Source of the DNA: an uncultured Clostridium sp.
GTDB lineage: Bacteria; Bacillota; Clostridia; Oscillospirales; Acutalibacteraceae
DNA length: 46,763 nt
Assembly (NCBI GenBank): GCA_902471875.1
Contig: CABRLN010000016.1
Coordinates: 1 to 46,763 of the forward strand
Direction of reading: 5' to 3'
The notes below the pieces were generated by a model. It worked only from the letters and a program-made list of their open reading frames with translations. It made no database searches and was not told the DNA's origin. Shown in pieces: positions 1 to 8,407 of this stretch (the first letter of the stretch is position 1; every line of letters starts with the position of its first letter). The position numbers and the translations under genes were made by a program.

Positions 1-11
1 ACCTTAAACGA

Positions 12-37
12 CCAAGGTCAGTGACCTTGGATCCAAG
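12..37. repeat. Two overlapping perfect dyads
   Basis: CCAAGGTCA-G-TGACCTTGG (12-30) is a 9-bp inverted repeat with a one-base centre. It overlaps a second perfect palindrome, CTTGGATCCAAG (26-37). The half-sites CCAAG and CTTGG recur three times. A one-base loop is poor for an RNA hairpin, so a protein-binding operator, or the edge of a larger structure cut by the window, fits better. Whatever it serves lies to the left of the window or is serA read-through. Function unknown. Confidence 0.45.
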
Positions 38-183
38 TTAGTAACAGTACATTCTCTGGTTAGTTCTAGTTAAAGTTTGTCAATTTGCTTGTTTTATTGT
101 TTTTGTCAGTAAGATAAATCATAATTTATCAATTAATTTTTTATCTTAGTATAGCATATTTATATAAATATTTACAACATTAC

Positions 184-219
184 AAAAAAGCGGTCAGGCA
201 AAATTCCCGACCGCTAAAA
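184..219 (-). terminator. Terminator downstream of serA
   Basis: The hairpin arms AGCGGTC and GACCGCT, extended by GG/CC pairing, flank a short loop. Read on the minus strand the stem is followed by a run of T residues (the A-run at 184-188). It lies about 20 bases past the serA stop codon and probably ends the serC-serA transcript. Confidence 0.75.
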
Positions 220-239
220 TTAACTAAGCATATTATATT

Positions 240-1400
240 TTACTTAATTACTCTTACACGAATAACACCATCAACGCCCTTAATGCTTTCTGTTAAATCT
301 GCTGTTGCACCTGTAACATCAATAAGTGTATATGCATAATCTTTTCTTGACTTGTTTTCCATATTCTCAACATTTGCACCCTGCTCACTTACAAAAGCCA
401 AAACATTTTGAAGAACAGCAGGAATATTCTTATGGAGTACACAGTAACGAACATCACCTGTTCTTGCCATTTTTGCAGCCGGGAAGTTTACAGAGTTTGT
501 AATGTTACCATTTTCAAGATAATCTTTAACCTCATCTGCTGCCATTTTTGCACAGTTGTCTTCACTTTCAGGAGTTGAAGCACCTAAATGCGGCATAACA
601 AGCACACCATCAACATCCAGTAAATCATCTGTAGCAAAGTCTGTTACATAAGCAGCAACCTTACCATTTTCAATAGCTGACAGTACATCTGCTGAATTAC
701 AAAGATCTGCACGTGAATAGTTAAGAATGCGAACTCCATCCTTCATTTTTTCAATGTTTTCAGCACAAATAACATTCTTTGTGTCAGGTGTAAGCGGTAC
801 ATGTACAGTAATATAATCACTGCCTTCAAATACCTCGTCAAGATTTGTAACATGCTTTACATGCCTTGAAAGCTGCAGAGCACCGTCAACAGAAAGGAAC
901 GGATCATAGCCTATAACATCCATACCAAGTGCAATAGCCGCATTTGCAACTAAAGCACCAATAGCGCCCAATCCTATAACACCCAATGTTTTACCCTTAA
1001 TTTCAGGGCCTGCAAACTGGCTTTTACCCTTTTCAACCATTTTGCCAACAGCTTCACCGTTACCCTTAAGAGTTTTTGCCCACTGGATACCTGCTGTAAT
1101 TTTTCTTGAACTCATCAGCAAACCTGCCAAAACAAGCTCTTTTACAGCGTTAGCGTTAGCACCCGGTGTGTTAAATACTACTATTCCCTGTTCACTGCAC
1201 TTATCTAGCGGAATATTATTTACTCCTGCACCTGCTCTTGCAATGGCAAGCAATGACTCCGGCATTTCCATTTCGTGCATTGAAGCACTGCGTACAAGTA
1301 CTGCATCAGGATTTTGAATATCATCACCACAAGTGTAGTCACTTCCAAGTCTTCTTAAACCAACAGTAGAAATTTTATTTAATGTTTGAATATTGTACAT
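240..1400 (-). CDS. serA: D-3-phosphoglycerate dehydrogenase
   Basis: It oxidises 3-phosphoglycerate to 3-phosphohydroxypyruvate with NAD+, the first committed step of serine synthesis, in the cytoplasm. The 386 residues show the D-2-hydroxyacid dehydrogenase fold: the Rossmann motif VIGLGAIG at about 141-148, the catalytic arginine in LNYSRADL (about 228), and the active-site segment MPHLGASTPESE near 270-285. A C-terminal ACT domain (about 315-386) is the usual site of serine feedback. The length fits the short SerA class that lacks the extra ASB domain. The ATG is preceded by AGAGG at about 10 bases. It follows serC by 42 bases on the same strand, so the two probably form a serC-serA operon ended by the hairpin at 184-219. 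Confidence 0.95.
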   Translation of the reverse strand: MYNIQTLNKISTVGLRRLGSDYTCGDDIQNPDAVLVRSASMHEMEMPESLLAIARAGAGVNNIPLDKCSEQGIVVFNTPGANANAVKELVLAGLLMSSRKITAGIQWAKTLKGNGEAVGKMVEKGKSQFAGPEIKGKTLGVIGLGAIGALVANAAIALGMDVIGYDPFLSVDGALQLSRHVKHVTNLDEVFEGSDYITVHVPLTPDTKNVICAENIEKMKDGVRILNYSRADLCNSADVLSAIENGKVAAYVTDFATDDLLDVDGVLVMPHLGASTPESEDNCAKMAADEVKDYLENGNITNSVNFPAAKMARTGDVRYCVLHKNIPAVLQNVLAFVSEQGANVENMENKSRKDYAYTLIDVTGATADLTESIKGVDGVIRVRVIK

Positions 1401-1442
1401 TGGTAATCAACCTCTTATATTATGTAATTTATTAGCTTCAAA

Positions 1443-2528
1443 TCAGCCGTTGTTCTTCTCAAACTCCGCCATAAAATCAACCAGAGCCTTAACACCCTCA
1501 TATGGCATAGCATTGTATATAGATGCACGCATACCGCCAACTGAACGGTGACCCTTAATGTTAACCAAGCCTGCCTCTGTAGCCTCTTTAACAAACTTAG
1601 CGTCAAGCTCGTCATTACCTGTAACAAAAGGTACATTCATAAGTGAACGGTCCTCAGGTACAACTGTACCTTTAAACATTTTAGAATTGTCAAGAAAACC
1701 ATAAAGAAGGTCAGCCTTTTTCTTATTAAGCTCATACATTTTGTCAAGACCGCCAATTTCGTTCTTAATCCACTCAAGCACCAGCTTAGCAATATAAATT
1801 GTATAGCAAGGAGGAGTATTGAACATAGAACCATTGTCAGCGTGTGTTTTCCAGTTAAGCATTGTAGGAGTAATATCCATGGCATTGCCAATAAGATCCT
1901 CACGAACAATAACAACTGTTAAGCCTGCCGGTGCCATATTCTTTTGTGCGCCTGCATAAAGTACGCCAAACTTAGAAACATCAATAGGTCTTGAAAGAAT
2001 GCACGAAGAAATATCTGCTACTAACGGAACATCACCTGTATCCGGCAGTTCGTTATAAACTGTACCGTAAATTGTGTTGTTCATACAAATGTAGAAATAG
2101 TCTGCGTCCTTTGTAAACGTTGACGGGTCAAGCTTTGGAATGTACGAAAATGTTTTGTCAGCTGATGATGCAACAACATTAACCTCACCATATCTTGCAG
2201 CCTCTGCCTGTGCCTTTTTAGCCCACTGACCGGTTACAACATAGTCTGCTTTCCCGCTTTTTGTCATAAGATTCATAGGAATTGCCGCAAACTGTGTCGA
2301 AGCACCGCCCTGCAGAAAAAGAACCTTGTAATTGTCAGGAATATTCATAACCTCTCTTAAAAGAGCCTCTGCACCTTCAATAATAGTACCATAAACCTTT
2401 GAACGGTGTGACATTTCCATTACGGACTGCCCGCTTCCTTCGTAGTCCAGCATTTCTGCTGCAGCTTTTTTTAGTACTGATTCCGGTAACATTGAAGGAC
2501 CGGCTGAGAAATTGTAAACTCTGCTCAT
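1443..2528 (-). CDS. serC: Phosphoserine aminotransferase
   Basis: This PLP enzyme converts 3-phosphohydroxypyruvate plus glutamate to 3-phosphoserine, the second step of serine synthesis; it can also serve PLP synthesis in bacteria using the DXP-dependent route. The 361 residues match the family length. It opens with the typical MSRVYNFSAGPSMLPESVL and carries the PLP-lysine region GVLYAGAQKNMAPAG near 190-205, followed by the C-terminal RSVGGMRASIYNAMP. Upstream is AAAGGA at a long spacing of about 12 bases. A strong sigma-A promoter lies at 2670-2698. This genome carries pdxS/pdxT (the DXP-independent PLP route), so serC here most likely works only for serine. Confidence 0.95.
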   Translation of the reverse strand: MSRVYNFSAGPSMLPESVLKKAAAEMLDYEGSGQSVMEMSHRSKVYGTIIEGAEALLREVMNIPDNYKVLFLQGGASTQFAAIPMNLMTKSGKADYVVTGQWAKKAQAEAARYGEVNVVASSADKTFSYIPKLDPSTFTKDADYFYICMNNTIYGTVYNELPDTGDVPLVADISSCILSRPIDVSKFGVLYAGAQKNMAPAGLTVVIVREDLIGNAMDITPTMLNWKTHADNGSMFNTPPCYTIYIAKLVLEWIKNEIGGLDKMYELNKKKADLLYGFLDNSKMFKGTVVPEDRSLMNVPFVTGNDELDAKFVKEATEAGLVNIKGHRSVGGMRASIYNAMPYEGVKALVDFMAEFEKNNG

Positions 2529-2669
2529 TGTAAATACATATCCTTTCTAAAACAGAAAATAAATTTATTAAATCAATATTGGGACACATTATTAAGCTTT
2601 TTGTATATGCCATGCCCATATCTAACAGTTATAAATATATACCATGTCTATTTACAACATAACATCTTA

Positions 2670-2698
2670 ATTATAAACTTATATTTTTTTCAAGTCAA
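2670..2698 (-). promoter_or_regulatory. Sigma-A promoter of serC-serA
   Basis: On the minus strand a -35 TTGACT (2693-2698) is separated by 17 bases from a perfect -10 TATAAT (2670-2675). The predicted leader to the serC ATG is about 135 bases. I found no T-box (no GGTGGNACCGCG-like element) or known riboswitch in it. Confidence 0.75.
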
Positions 2699-2796
2699 TA
2701 AGATTTTTAACAAATATTACTTAGTATGTTTATTAAAAAACAATAATCGCCTTTTTTCGTTACAAATATTTACCTAATATAATTTTATACTAACTG

Positions 2797-3882
2797 CTAA
2801 TTCCATATATCGGTAAATCCTACTCCGAAAAAAGTACCTAAAGTAACACACACAGAAGATGGATATTTTATAAAATTTAAAGCAACCGCCGTACCATCAT
2901 GTATGAGCGTAACCTCTACTGGACGTTTTAATACACTTGACAGCTCCTCACTAAGATATTCACCGTAATTCTTATACAAAACCGAAAGCTTTGCATATCC
3001 GCCGCGGTTGCTGTCAAGAACACCATTGTGGGTATAGCTTGCTATACTTATAACAATCTCACTGCCCACATCACCCATTTTTTGTGCTTGATTGTAAGCG
3101 TCAACCACTGCATTCATAATGTGCCTGTGAAGCAGCTTTGCTTGCTTTTGCTTTTCGACAGTGTCAGAAATATCCCACTGCATATACTTAGAATGTATAA
3201 GGGGAAGATTTTCTATAGACACAATTTCACGGTTACTGCGTGTTACTATGCTGCGCTTCATATTGGTTTGTCCAAAATCCATAAGTATGTTAACACCATC
3301 GTCACTTTTTAAGGCTCTTGCACAGCCCATTACACCAACATAGGCTGCATTTTCAAAGGCTATTAAATTGTATGCCGGTTCTCCGTTTAAGATACAAGTC
3401 TTTTTTGCACTTTCAACCAGCTCAATGCCAAACTTTCCTTGTGTTAAACCGCCAACCATAATAATTGTTTTAAGATTTTGCCAATATTCCCAGTGACAGT
3501 TTTCCCACTCAGGACGTGCTGCTCGGTTTTGCGGCAGGGCTGTTTTTAATGTAAGTAAAATTAGACCAAGTCTTATACCAAAAAGCTTTGCAATATTGGT
3601 TGCCGTAGCTCTTACTTGGTTGTCTGTGCTGTTCATACTTTCCATTAATAAAAAAGGGAACTTTTCTTTTGGTGTTGACGGCGGAATTTTTAAATTTTCT
3701 CTTTCCTCAACAACCTTTTCAGTTATAACCGCAGTAGAAAAAATTTCAGACACAGGCTTTCCCTGTATAGAATCATCTAAACCTTCAATTGGCAGCTTGG
3801 CTATAACCATTTTATTTAAAGAGCATTTACTGTCTATATACTTATACCCCTGAGGCGAGCTTACTACAAACGGATTAGTCAT
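2797..3882 (-). CDS. Actin-fold (ASKHA) sugar-kinase-like protein, unassigned
   Basis: I do not recognise a named gene. The protein (361 residues from the chosen start) carries ROK/hexokinase-like elements. There is a phosphate-1-like segment ILMDFGQTNMKRSIV near residues 200-215, and a C-terminal LIHDGTAVALNF followed by VCVTLGTFFGVGFTDIWN, which reads as a phosphate-2/adenosine region. The cysteine zinc motif of true ROK kinases is absent, as is the DIGGT start of glucokinases (compare the clear glk at 39259). The ATG at 3882 is preferred because GAG lies 6 bases upstream; the first in-frame ATG, 7 codons earlier, has no ribosome site. It sits alone between serC and a divergent radical SAM gene. 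It could be a sugar kinase of unknown substrate or a non-catalytic relative. Confidence 0.6.
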   Translation of the reverse strand: MTNPFVVSSPQGYKYIDSKCSLNKMVIAKLPIEGLDDSIQGKPVSEIFSTAVITEKVVEERENLKIPPSTPKEKFPFLLMESMNSTDNQVRATATNIAKLFGIRLGLILLTLKTALPQNRAARPEWENCHWEYWQNLKTIIMVGGLTQGKFGIELVESAKKTCILNGEPAYNLIAFENAAYVGVMGCARALKSDDGVNILMDFGQTNMKRSIVTRSNREIVSIENLPLIHSKYMQWDISDTVEKQKQAKLLHRHIMNAVVDAYNQAQKMGDVGSEIVISIASYTHNGVLDSNRGGYAKLSVLYKNYGEYLSEELSSVLKRPVEVTLIHDGTAVALNFIKYPSSVCVTLGTFFGVGFTDIWN

Positions 3883-4146
3883 ACTACACTCTACCCTTCC
3901 CATAAATAATCATACATACCTGTACATAAAAATAATTATAGCATATAACTTACAAAAAATAAATATATACGTTTATTGTTTATCCTCTTACCTACAAACA
4001 TTTAAAAGTGAAAATCATATGTTTAAGTAAGCAGCTTAAACATAATAAAACAAATATTAAAAATTGCCATAAAGATTTCTTGTGTTTTATCACTTATTAG
4101 TATAAACTATAATTTATATTATATAAAATTGAAAGAGGTTTTCTAT

Positions 4147-5028
4147 ATGGGCTGTGTATGTACTGTGTGTCCGCACAAATGTGGTGTAAAACGTGAACCA
4201 TCAGTTGGTTTAGGCTTTTGCAAAATGGGAGAAAATGCCGTTGTAGCAAGGGTTTCTAAACATATGTGGGAAGAACCCTGTATAAGCGGCACCAACGGCA
4301 GTGGAACCGTATTTTTTAGTGGTTGTGTATTAAAATGTGTTTTTTGCCAGAACTATAAAATATCCACAGAAAATTACGGCAAAGAACTTACTCCTTTACA
4401 GCTTGCCGACTGTTACAAAAGACTTGAACAGCAAGGTGTACATAACATTAATCTTGTCAGCCCTACACACTTTGTAAACGCTGTTATTAAAAGCCTTGAT
4501 ATTTATAAACCGAGTATTCCTGTTGTGTATAACTGCGGTGGATATGAAAGTATTGAAACCCTAAAAAGACTTAAAGGATACATTGACATTTACCTGCCCG
4601 ACTTTAAATATGCAACAAACGATATTGCAAAAAAATATTCTAAAGCCGACAACTATGCAGCGGTTACCCTTGACGCTATAAAAGAAATGCTTAAGCAACA
4701 GCCTCAAAACATTTACAACAGCGGTATTCTACAGCAGGGAGTAATAGTACGCCACCTTGTTTTACCATCTAACACAAAAAATTCTATTGCTGTTCTTAAT
4801 ATCCTTAAACAAAATTTTGGGGATAATATAACTGTTAGCCTTATGGCACAATACACACCTTGCGGAATTGCAGAAAAATATCCGGAAATAAACCGAAGAT
4901 TAACCCGACGTGAATATCAAAAGGTGCTTAAGCACCTGCAAAGCCTTAACTTTGACGGTTTTGCACAGGAGCTTTCGTCTGCAGTTAAGGATTATATACC
5001 CAACTTTAATTTACAGGGTCTTAAATAA
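4147..5028 (+). CDS. PflX-like radical SAM protein
   Basis: It belongs to the Fe-S family related to pyruvate formate-lyase activating enzyme (COG1313, PflX). The N-terminus has a cysteine-rich segment, CVCTVCPHKCGVKRE, then GFCKMGEN. A motif EEPCISGTNGSGTVFFSGC leads into the radical SAM signature CVLKCVFCQNY, whose three cysteines would bind a 4Fe-4S cluster; INLVSPTHF follows. The start at 4147 is chosen because GAAAGAGG ends 8 bases before this ATG; the TTG six codons upstream lies before the ribosome site. No glycyl-radical partner is adjacent. In this family the substrate is generally unknown, so only radical SAM chemistry can be claimed. Confidence 0.8.
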   Translation: MGCVCTVCPHKCGVKREPSVGLGFCKMGENAVVARVSKHMWEEPCISGTNGSGTVFFSGCVLKCVFCQNYKISTENYGKELTPLQLADCYKRLEQQGVHNINLVSPTHFVNAVIKSLDIYKPSIPVVYNCGGYESIETLKRLKGYIDIYLPDFKYATNDIAKKYSKADNYAAVTLDAIKEMLKQQPQNIYNSGILQQGVIVRHLVLPSNTKNSIAVLNILKQNFGDNITVSLMAQYTPCGIAEKYPEINRRLTRREYQKVLKHLQSLNFDGFAQELSSAVKDYIPNFNLQGLK

Positions 5029-5063
5029 CAAATTAAACATTACGATAGCTTATAATATTAACA

Positions 5064-6242
5064 CTAATCGACAATATTAATAGGTACAGCCTCAGCTATA
5101 TTTTCAATGCAGTAATAGTCTGCTGTGAAAGTATAGCTGTCATTATTTTCGTTAACTTTTATTCTTTTGCTTTTTATATCACAGTCCCAACGGCTAAAAA
5201 TATCATTCAACGCTAAGTTCACATTAGCCAATTTTTCTGCTTGATTTTTATTATAACTTACTTTTGATGTAACATTAGTAAAATTGTCCTCTGTTATAAG
5301 ATTTATAGGCATATTCGTATTATTAATAAACAGACTGTCAGTTTTTAATCTTTTGCCGCATATATTATTTGCCTCAACAAAGTCAACAGGAATATTCAGA
5401 TTCATTATACTTAACATTCGCCTTGAAACATGCTGTTCAATCCCTTTATACTCCCTTTTCTTTTGAATTGTTATCGACTCTTGTGTCTGAACACCTGCAT
5501 ATACCTCACCTTCACTGTGTACGAAACGTGATTTGCCTGTTTCTCCTATTTCTACTATACCGCTTACAAGAAGCTGCCCCTTTGCTACACCATCTCCTAT
5601 AACTGCATAGTTTTTTCCCTCTCGTATATCCATTTTTAACACCTGACCCGACTTTGTTGCCTTTAAATTACAGGGCTTTGTTTTATCAATTATTTCAGGA
5701 ACATCATAACTTTCGCTAAGCTCCACAGAGGCTGTACTGCCTATAATATTTACAGACATCCAACCTACCTTTCCAAGTTGTAGTGCAAAATCTCGCTCAG
5801 TCCTTGAGACATTTATATTATTTTTTAAAGCACCTACAAACACCCCGTTTTCTCTTAAGCTTTCTTGCATTTGGTATGTACTTACCTGGTCATTGCCTTT
5901 TATATCTATACTCCATATAAACATTGATAAAACATTAATTATTACCGCAAATAATATTATTCCTGCCAAAATGCCCTTTCGTTTTTTATTTTTATAAATA
6001 ATGAAGGGCAGACCTGCTTTTTTTATAATATGCAGGTGCGTCATAGTACGTTTGCGTATTTTGTACAGCATTTTATATTCTGCTACCGACACCTGCGCAG
6101 TAAATCCACCCTTGCCGCCAACAGGATTAATAATAGTAATATCTGACAAAGTGGCAAGGTTAATAAGCCTTTCGGGAAATTTACCTGTGGCTGTAAACAC
6201 CACATAACCACGCAGCCATCTTAGTAAATTGTTTACCACCAC
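5064..6242 (-). CDS. yqfD: Sporulation protein YqfD
   Basis: YqfD is a membrane protein of the sporulation programme; in Bacillus yqfC-yqfD is controlled by SigE. The 392 residues open with LLRWLRGYVVFTATGKFPERLINL, which is characteristic of the family. One membrane span follows at about 88-112 (GILAGIILFAVIINVLSMFIW), then a large extracytoplasmic domain containing GNDQVST and repeated beta-rich segments (VEIGETGKSRFVHSEGEVYAG). Translation starts at a GTG with AGGAG 6 bases upstream, nine bases after the yqfC stop. The biochemical role is unknown in any organism I can name. Confidence 0.88.
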   Translation of the reverse strand: MVVNNLLRWLRGYVVFTATGKFPERLINLATLSDITIINPVGGKGGFTAQVSVAEYKMLYKIRKRTMTHLHIIKKAGLPFIIYKNKKRKGILAGIILFAVIINVLSMFIWSIDIKGNDQVSTYQMQESLRENGVFVGALKNNINVSRTERDFALQLGKVGWMSVNIIGSTASVELSESYDVPEIIDKTKPCNLKATKSGQVLKMDIREGKNYAVIGDGVAKGQLLVSGIVEIGETGKSRFVHSEGEVYAGVQTQESITIQKKREYKGIEQHVSRRMLSIMNLNIPVDFVEANNICGKRLKTDSLFINNTNMPINLITEDNFTNVTSKVSYNKNQAEKLANVNLALNDIFSRWDCDIKSKRIKVNENNDSYTFTADYYCIENIAEAVPINIVD

Positions 6243-6251
6243 ACTTCACTC

Positions 6252-6521
6252 CTATCTTATAAACTCTACATTGGTAATATAACCGCCAATTACTATAGAC
6301 GATGCATTAAGGCATTTTATATTAAGGTTTCTACCCTTAAAGGCAATTACCATTTTGCCTGTGTTTACTCTTATTACCTCTTGTTGATATTCCAATATTC
6401 CCCTACATCCGTCAAGGGTAACCTCTTTATTGCTGTTAAACTGCAAAAACGGAGCAGAACCCATAACCTCTTTATAAAAAGAGGGCAGTTTTTTTAAACC
6501 GCCTTCACTTTCTTTTTTCAT
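6252..6521 (-). CDS. yqfC: Sporulation protein YqfC (YabP/YqfC family)
   Basis: A short protein (89 residues) of the YabP/YqfC spore-coat-associated family. It shows the family pattern of a beta-strand core: LDGCRGILEYQQEVIRVNTG, then IAFKGRNLNIKCLNASSIVIGGYITNVEF. The ATG at 6521 follows GGTGAG closely; an in-frame start 13 codons earlier has no ribosome site. It forms an operon with yqfD behind a SigE-like promoter at 6542-6572. It is probably made in the mother cell early in sporulation. Confidence 0.85.
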   Translation of the reverse strand: MKKESEGGLKKLPSFYKEVMGSAPFLQFNSNKEVTLDGCRGILEYQQEVIRVNTGKMVIAFKGRNLNIKCLNASSIVIGGYITNVEFIR

Positions 6522-6541
6522 TTGCTCACCACCAATAACTA

Positions 6542-6572
6542 TATCTATGGCATATATCAATACTAATATCAG
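6542..6572 (-). promoter_or_regulatory. SigE-like promoter of yqfC-yqfD
   Basis: On the minus strand the -35 TGATATTA (6564-6571) is separated by 14 bases from a -10 CATAGATA (6542-6549). This fits the SigE pattern (ATATT, 14 bases, CATACAAT) well at the -35, the spacing and the CATA of the -10. The yqfC start lies about 20 bases further on. It agrees with known SigE control of yqfCD in Bacillus. Confidence 0.5.
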
Positions 6573-6639
6573 TCTAAATAAAAAGTTAATTGCTATTTGA
6601 TATTAGCATCAGGCAATGCCGACAGTGTTCAACTTTACA

Positions 6640-6668
6640 AATATATCACAGTATTAGAAGCATACAAC
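6640..6668 (+). promoter_or_regulatory. SigE-like promoter of ylbJ
   Basis: On the plus strand an AATATAT -35 region (6640-6646) is followed by a 14-base spacer and then CATACAAC (6661-6668), a seven-of-eight match to the SigE -10 CATACAAT. The ylbJ start lies about 65 bases downstream. Together with the element at 6542-6572 it makes a divergent pair of mother-cell promoters. Confidence 0.55.
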
Positions 6669-6732
6669 AGACATAAACAACCATATACTTTAATTACGAT
6701 ATGTTAAAAAATATGCTGAAGTGGTGATACTT

Positions 6733-7743
6733 ATGACAACAGGTGCATTGCAGGGACTTTTATACTGCGGCAACATTTTAATACCGTCGCTGTTTCCGTT
6801 TATGGTGCTTTCTACATTTATAGTAAAAAGCGGAATTGCAGACGCTTTGGGAAAGTTTTTGTCACCAATTACCAAAAGACTTTTTCACACAGACGGCTCG
6901 GTGGGTGTTGTAATTTTACTTGGCTTAACCGGAGGATTTCCTGTAGGTGCAAAGGGTGTCGCAACACTGTACAGTGAAAAAAAAATTAATATTGAAACCG
7001 CCCGTGCTTTAAGTATGTTTTTAGTAGGAGGCGGACCAGGCTTTGTAATTTTTGTAGTTGGAGGTTCGTTGTATAACAACATATTTACAGGTTTACTTTT
7101 GTGGATAAGTCAAATTATTTCCCAGCTTATATTGGGCATATGGTCATGCCGACACATAAAATATATACCGCAAAAAATTACAAAAGAAAAACGGCTGCCT
7201 ATAAGTAATTCTATAGTAGAATCAACCCAAAGCGGTGTAAACGGTATAATATCATTATGCGGATTAGTTATAATATTTTCGTGCATTTTCGGAATATGTG
7301 AGGAAATTCACCTTACTGAAATAGTAAGCGACATTCTTACAGGCACCGGCTTGCCCGAAAGCATTAGCAACAGTGTATTAAGTGTACTTTGGGAAGTTAC
7401 CAAAGGCTGTAACACCTGCTGTGACAACGCCGTACCTGTATGGCTTACATCATTTGCACTGGGCTGGGGCGGTGTGTGCGTTCATTTTCAAATATATTCT
7501 CTAATAACCCAAATAAACAGTTCAAAAATAAAATTCACCCTGTACCGTTTAGTACAAGGTGTGGTTTCAGCCATAATAACAGCCATAATATTTATTTTTT
7601 ACAATCCTGAACAAAACGTTTACAGCAACACTTCAGCACAGCATGCAAATATTAGCTGTAATAATTGCGTTGGCAGTATTGCACTAATTGCTATGTGCAT
7701 ATTATTTACGATGTGTATAGAAACAAACAAAGAAAAATCATAG
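6733..7743 (+). CDS. ylbJ: Sporulation integral membrane protein YlbJ
   Basis: This polytopic membrane protein carries the nucleoside-recognition (gate) fold. The start is typical of YlbJ: GNILIPSLFPFMVLSTFIV, then LGLTGGFPVGAKGVATLY and MFLVGGGPGFVIFVVG, followed by several hydrophobic helices to about residue 330. In Bacillus YlbJ is SigE-dependent and needed for heat-resistant spores. At about 336 residues it is shorter than many homologues and may lack the first helix. ATG 6733 has GGTGA 5 bases upstream; a GTG at 6721 is the earliest in-frame alternative but has no ribosome site. Its 3' end overlaps the convergent acetyltransferase gene by 6 bases. Confidence 0.82.
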   Translation: MTTGALQGLLYCGNILIPSLFPFMVLSTFIVKSGIADALGKFLSPITKRLFHTDGSVGVVILLGLTGGFPVGAKGVATLYSEKKINIETARALSMFLVGGGPGFVIFVVGGSLYNNIFTGLLLWISQIISQLILGIWSCRHIKYIPQKITKEKRLPISNSIVESTQSGVNGIISLCGLVIIFSCIFGICEEIHLTEIVSDILTGTGLPESISNSVLSVLWEVTKGCNTCCDNAVPVWLTSFALGWGGVCVHFQIYSLITQINSSKIKFTLYRLVQGVVSAIITAIIFIFYNPEQNVYSNTSAQHANISCNNCVGSIALIAMCILFTMCIETNKEKS

Positions 7744-8358
7744 TTTTATAGTTTTATTATTTTTCCAATATTTTAGCTTTTTCTTGGCTAGAAATCTAAA
7801 AAGAAACCCAAAACAACTAAGATACATATTATAAATTTCTTTACCAAAATCCACATTATTAAAATTGTTTTTAGAAACAGGCAATGCCAGTAAATTATAT
7901 TCTACATTAAAAGCACACCAACAATAATCAGTAACATAGGCACCATTTTTTTCGTAAAAACGAATTCGTTTTTCTCGAATAAGTCTTTCATTATTATTTT
8001 TTGCTTTTTCAGGCGTTTCGCACTCAATTAAAATAACCTGTGTGTGTTTATATTCTTTTTTTATAAGTTCTGCTATACTGCAAAAAAGCTTACTGCCTAT
8101 TCCGCAGCCTCTCATACCCTCTTGTACTGCAAAATAGTCAAGCAATGCAATACCGTTGCCCGACAGCAAGAAACAACAATAACCAACAAGTTTGTTGTCA
8201 CTATAAGCACCATATACAACATACTGTTCCTTTTTTAACATCCTTTTTATCATACTAAATGGGCGAAGCTCATTAGCAGGAAAGTCTCTTTTCATATACT
8301 TTTTATGCAAAATATTAATTTGTTCTATATTCAAACGTCTTACATCATCAATAATCAT
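7738..8358 (-). CDS. GNAT family N-acetyltransferase
   Basis: A 206-residue acetyl-CoA-dependent transferase. The acetyl-CoA loop (motif A) is visible as FAVQEGMRGCGIGSKLFCSIAEL near residues 78-100, preceded by the strand GNGIALLDY. A later strand, EKNGAYVTDYCWCAF, fits motif B. The C-terminal 45 residues are basic and hydrophobic (FLFRFLAKKKLKYWKNNK) and may touch the membrane. AGGAG lies upstream of the ATG. The substrate cannot be told. The gene is convergent with ylbJ, with a 6-base overlap. Confidence 0.8.
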   Translation of the reverse strand: MIIDDVRRLNIEQINILHKKYMKRDFPANELRPFSMIKRMLKKEQYVVYGAYSDNKLVGYCCFLLSGNGIALLDYFAVQEGMRGCGIGSKLFCSIAELIKKEYKHTQVILIECETPEKAKNNNERLIREKRIRFYEKNGAYVTDYCWCAFNVEYNLLALPVSKNNFNNVDFGKEIYNMYLSCFGFLFRFLAKKKLKYWKNNKTIKL

Positions 8359-8407
8359 ATTGCTCTCCTATTTTTATACTAAAAGCTTTGAATAACTTTA
8401 TTACTTA

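Noticed and set aside
1042..1317. Plus-strand open frame inside serA
   Set aside because: It lies entirely antisense to a well-supported enzyme and its translation has no domain character.
2529..2663. T-box or serine-responsive leader before serC
   Set aside because: No specifier stem, antiterminator motif or terminator hairpin is visible in the leader of about 135 bases.
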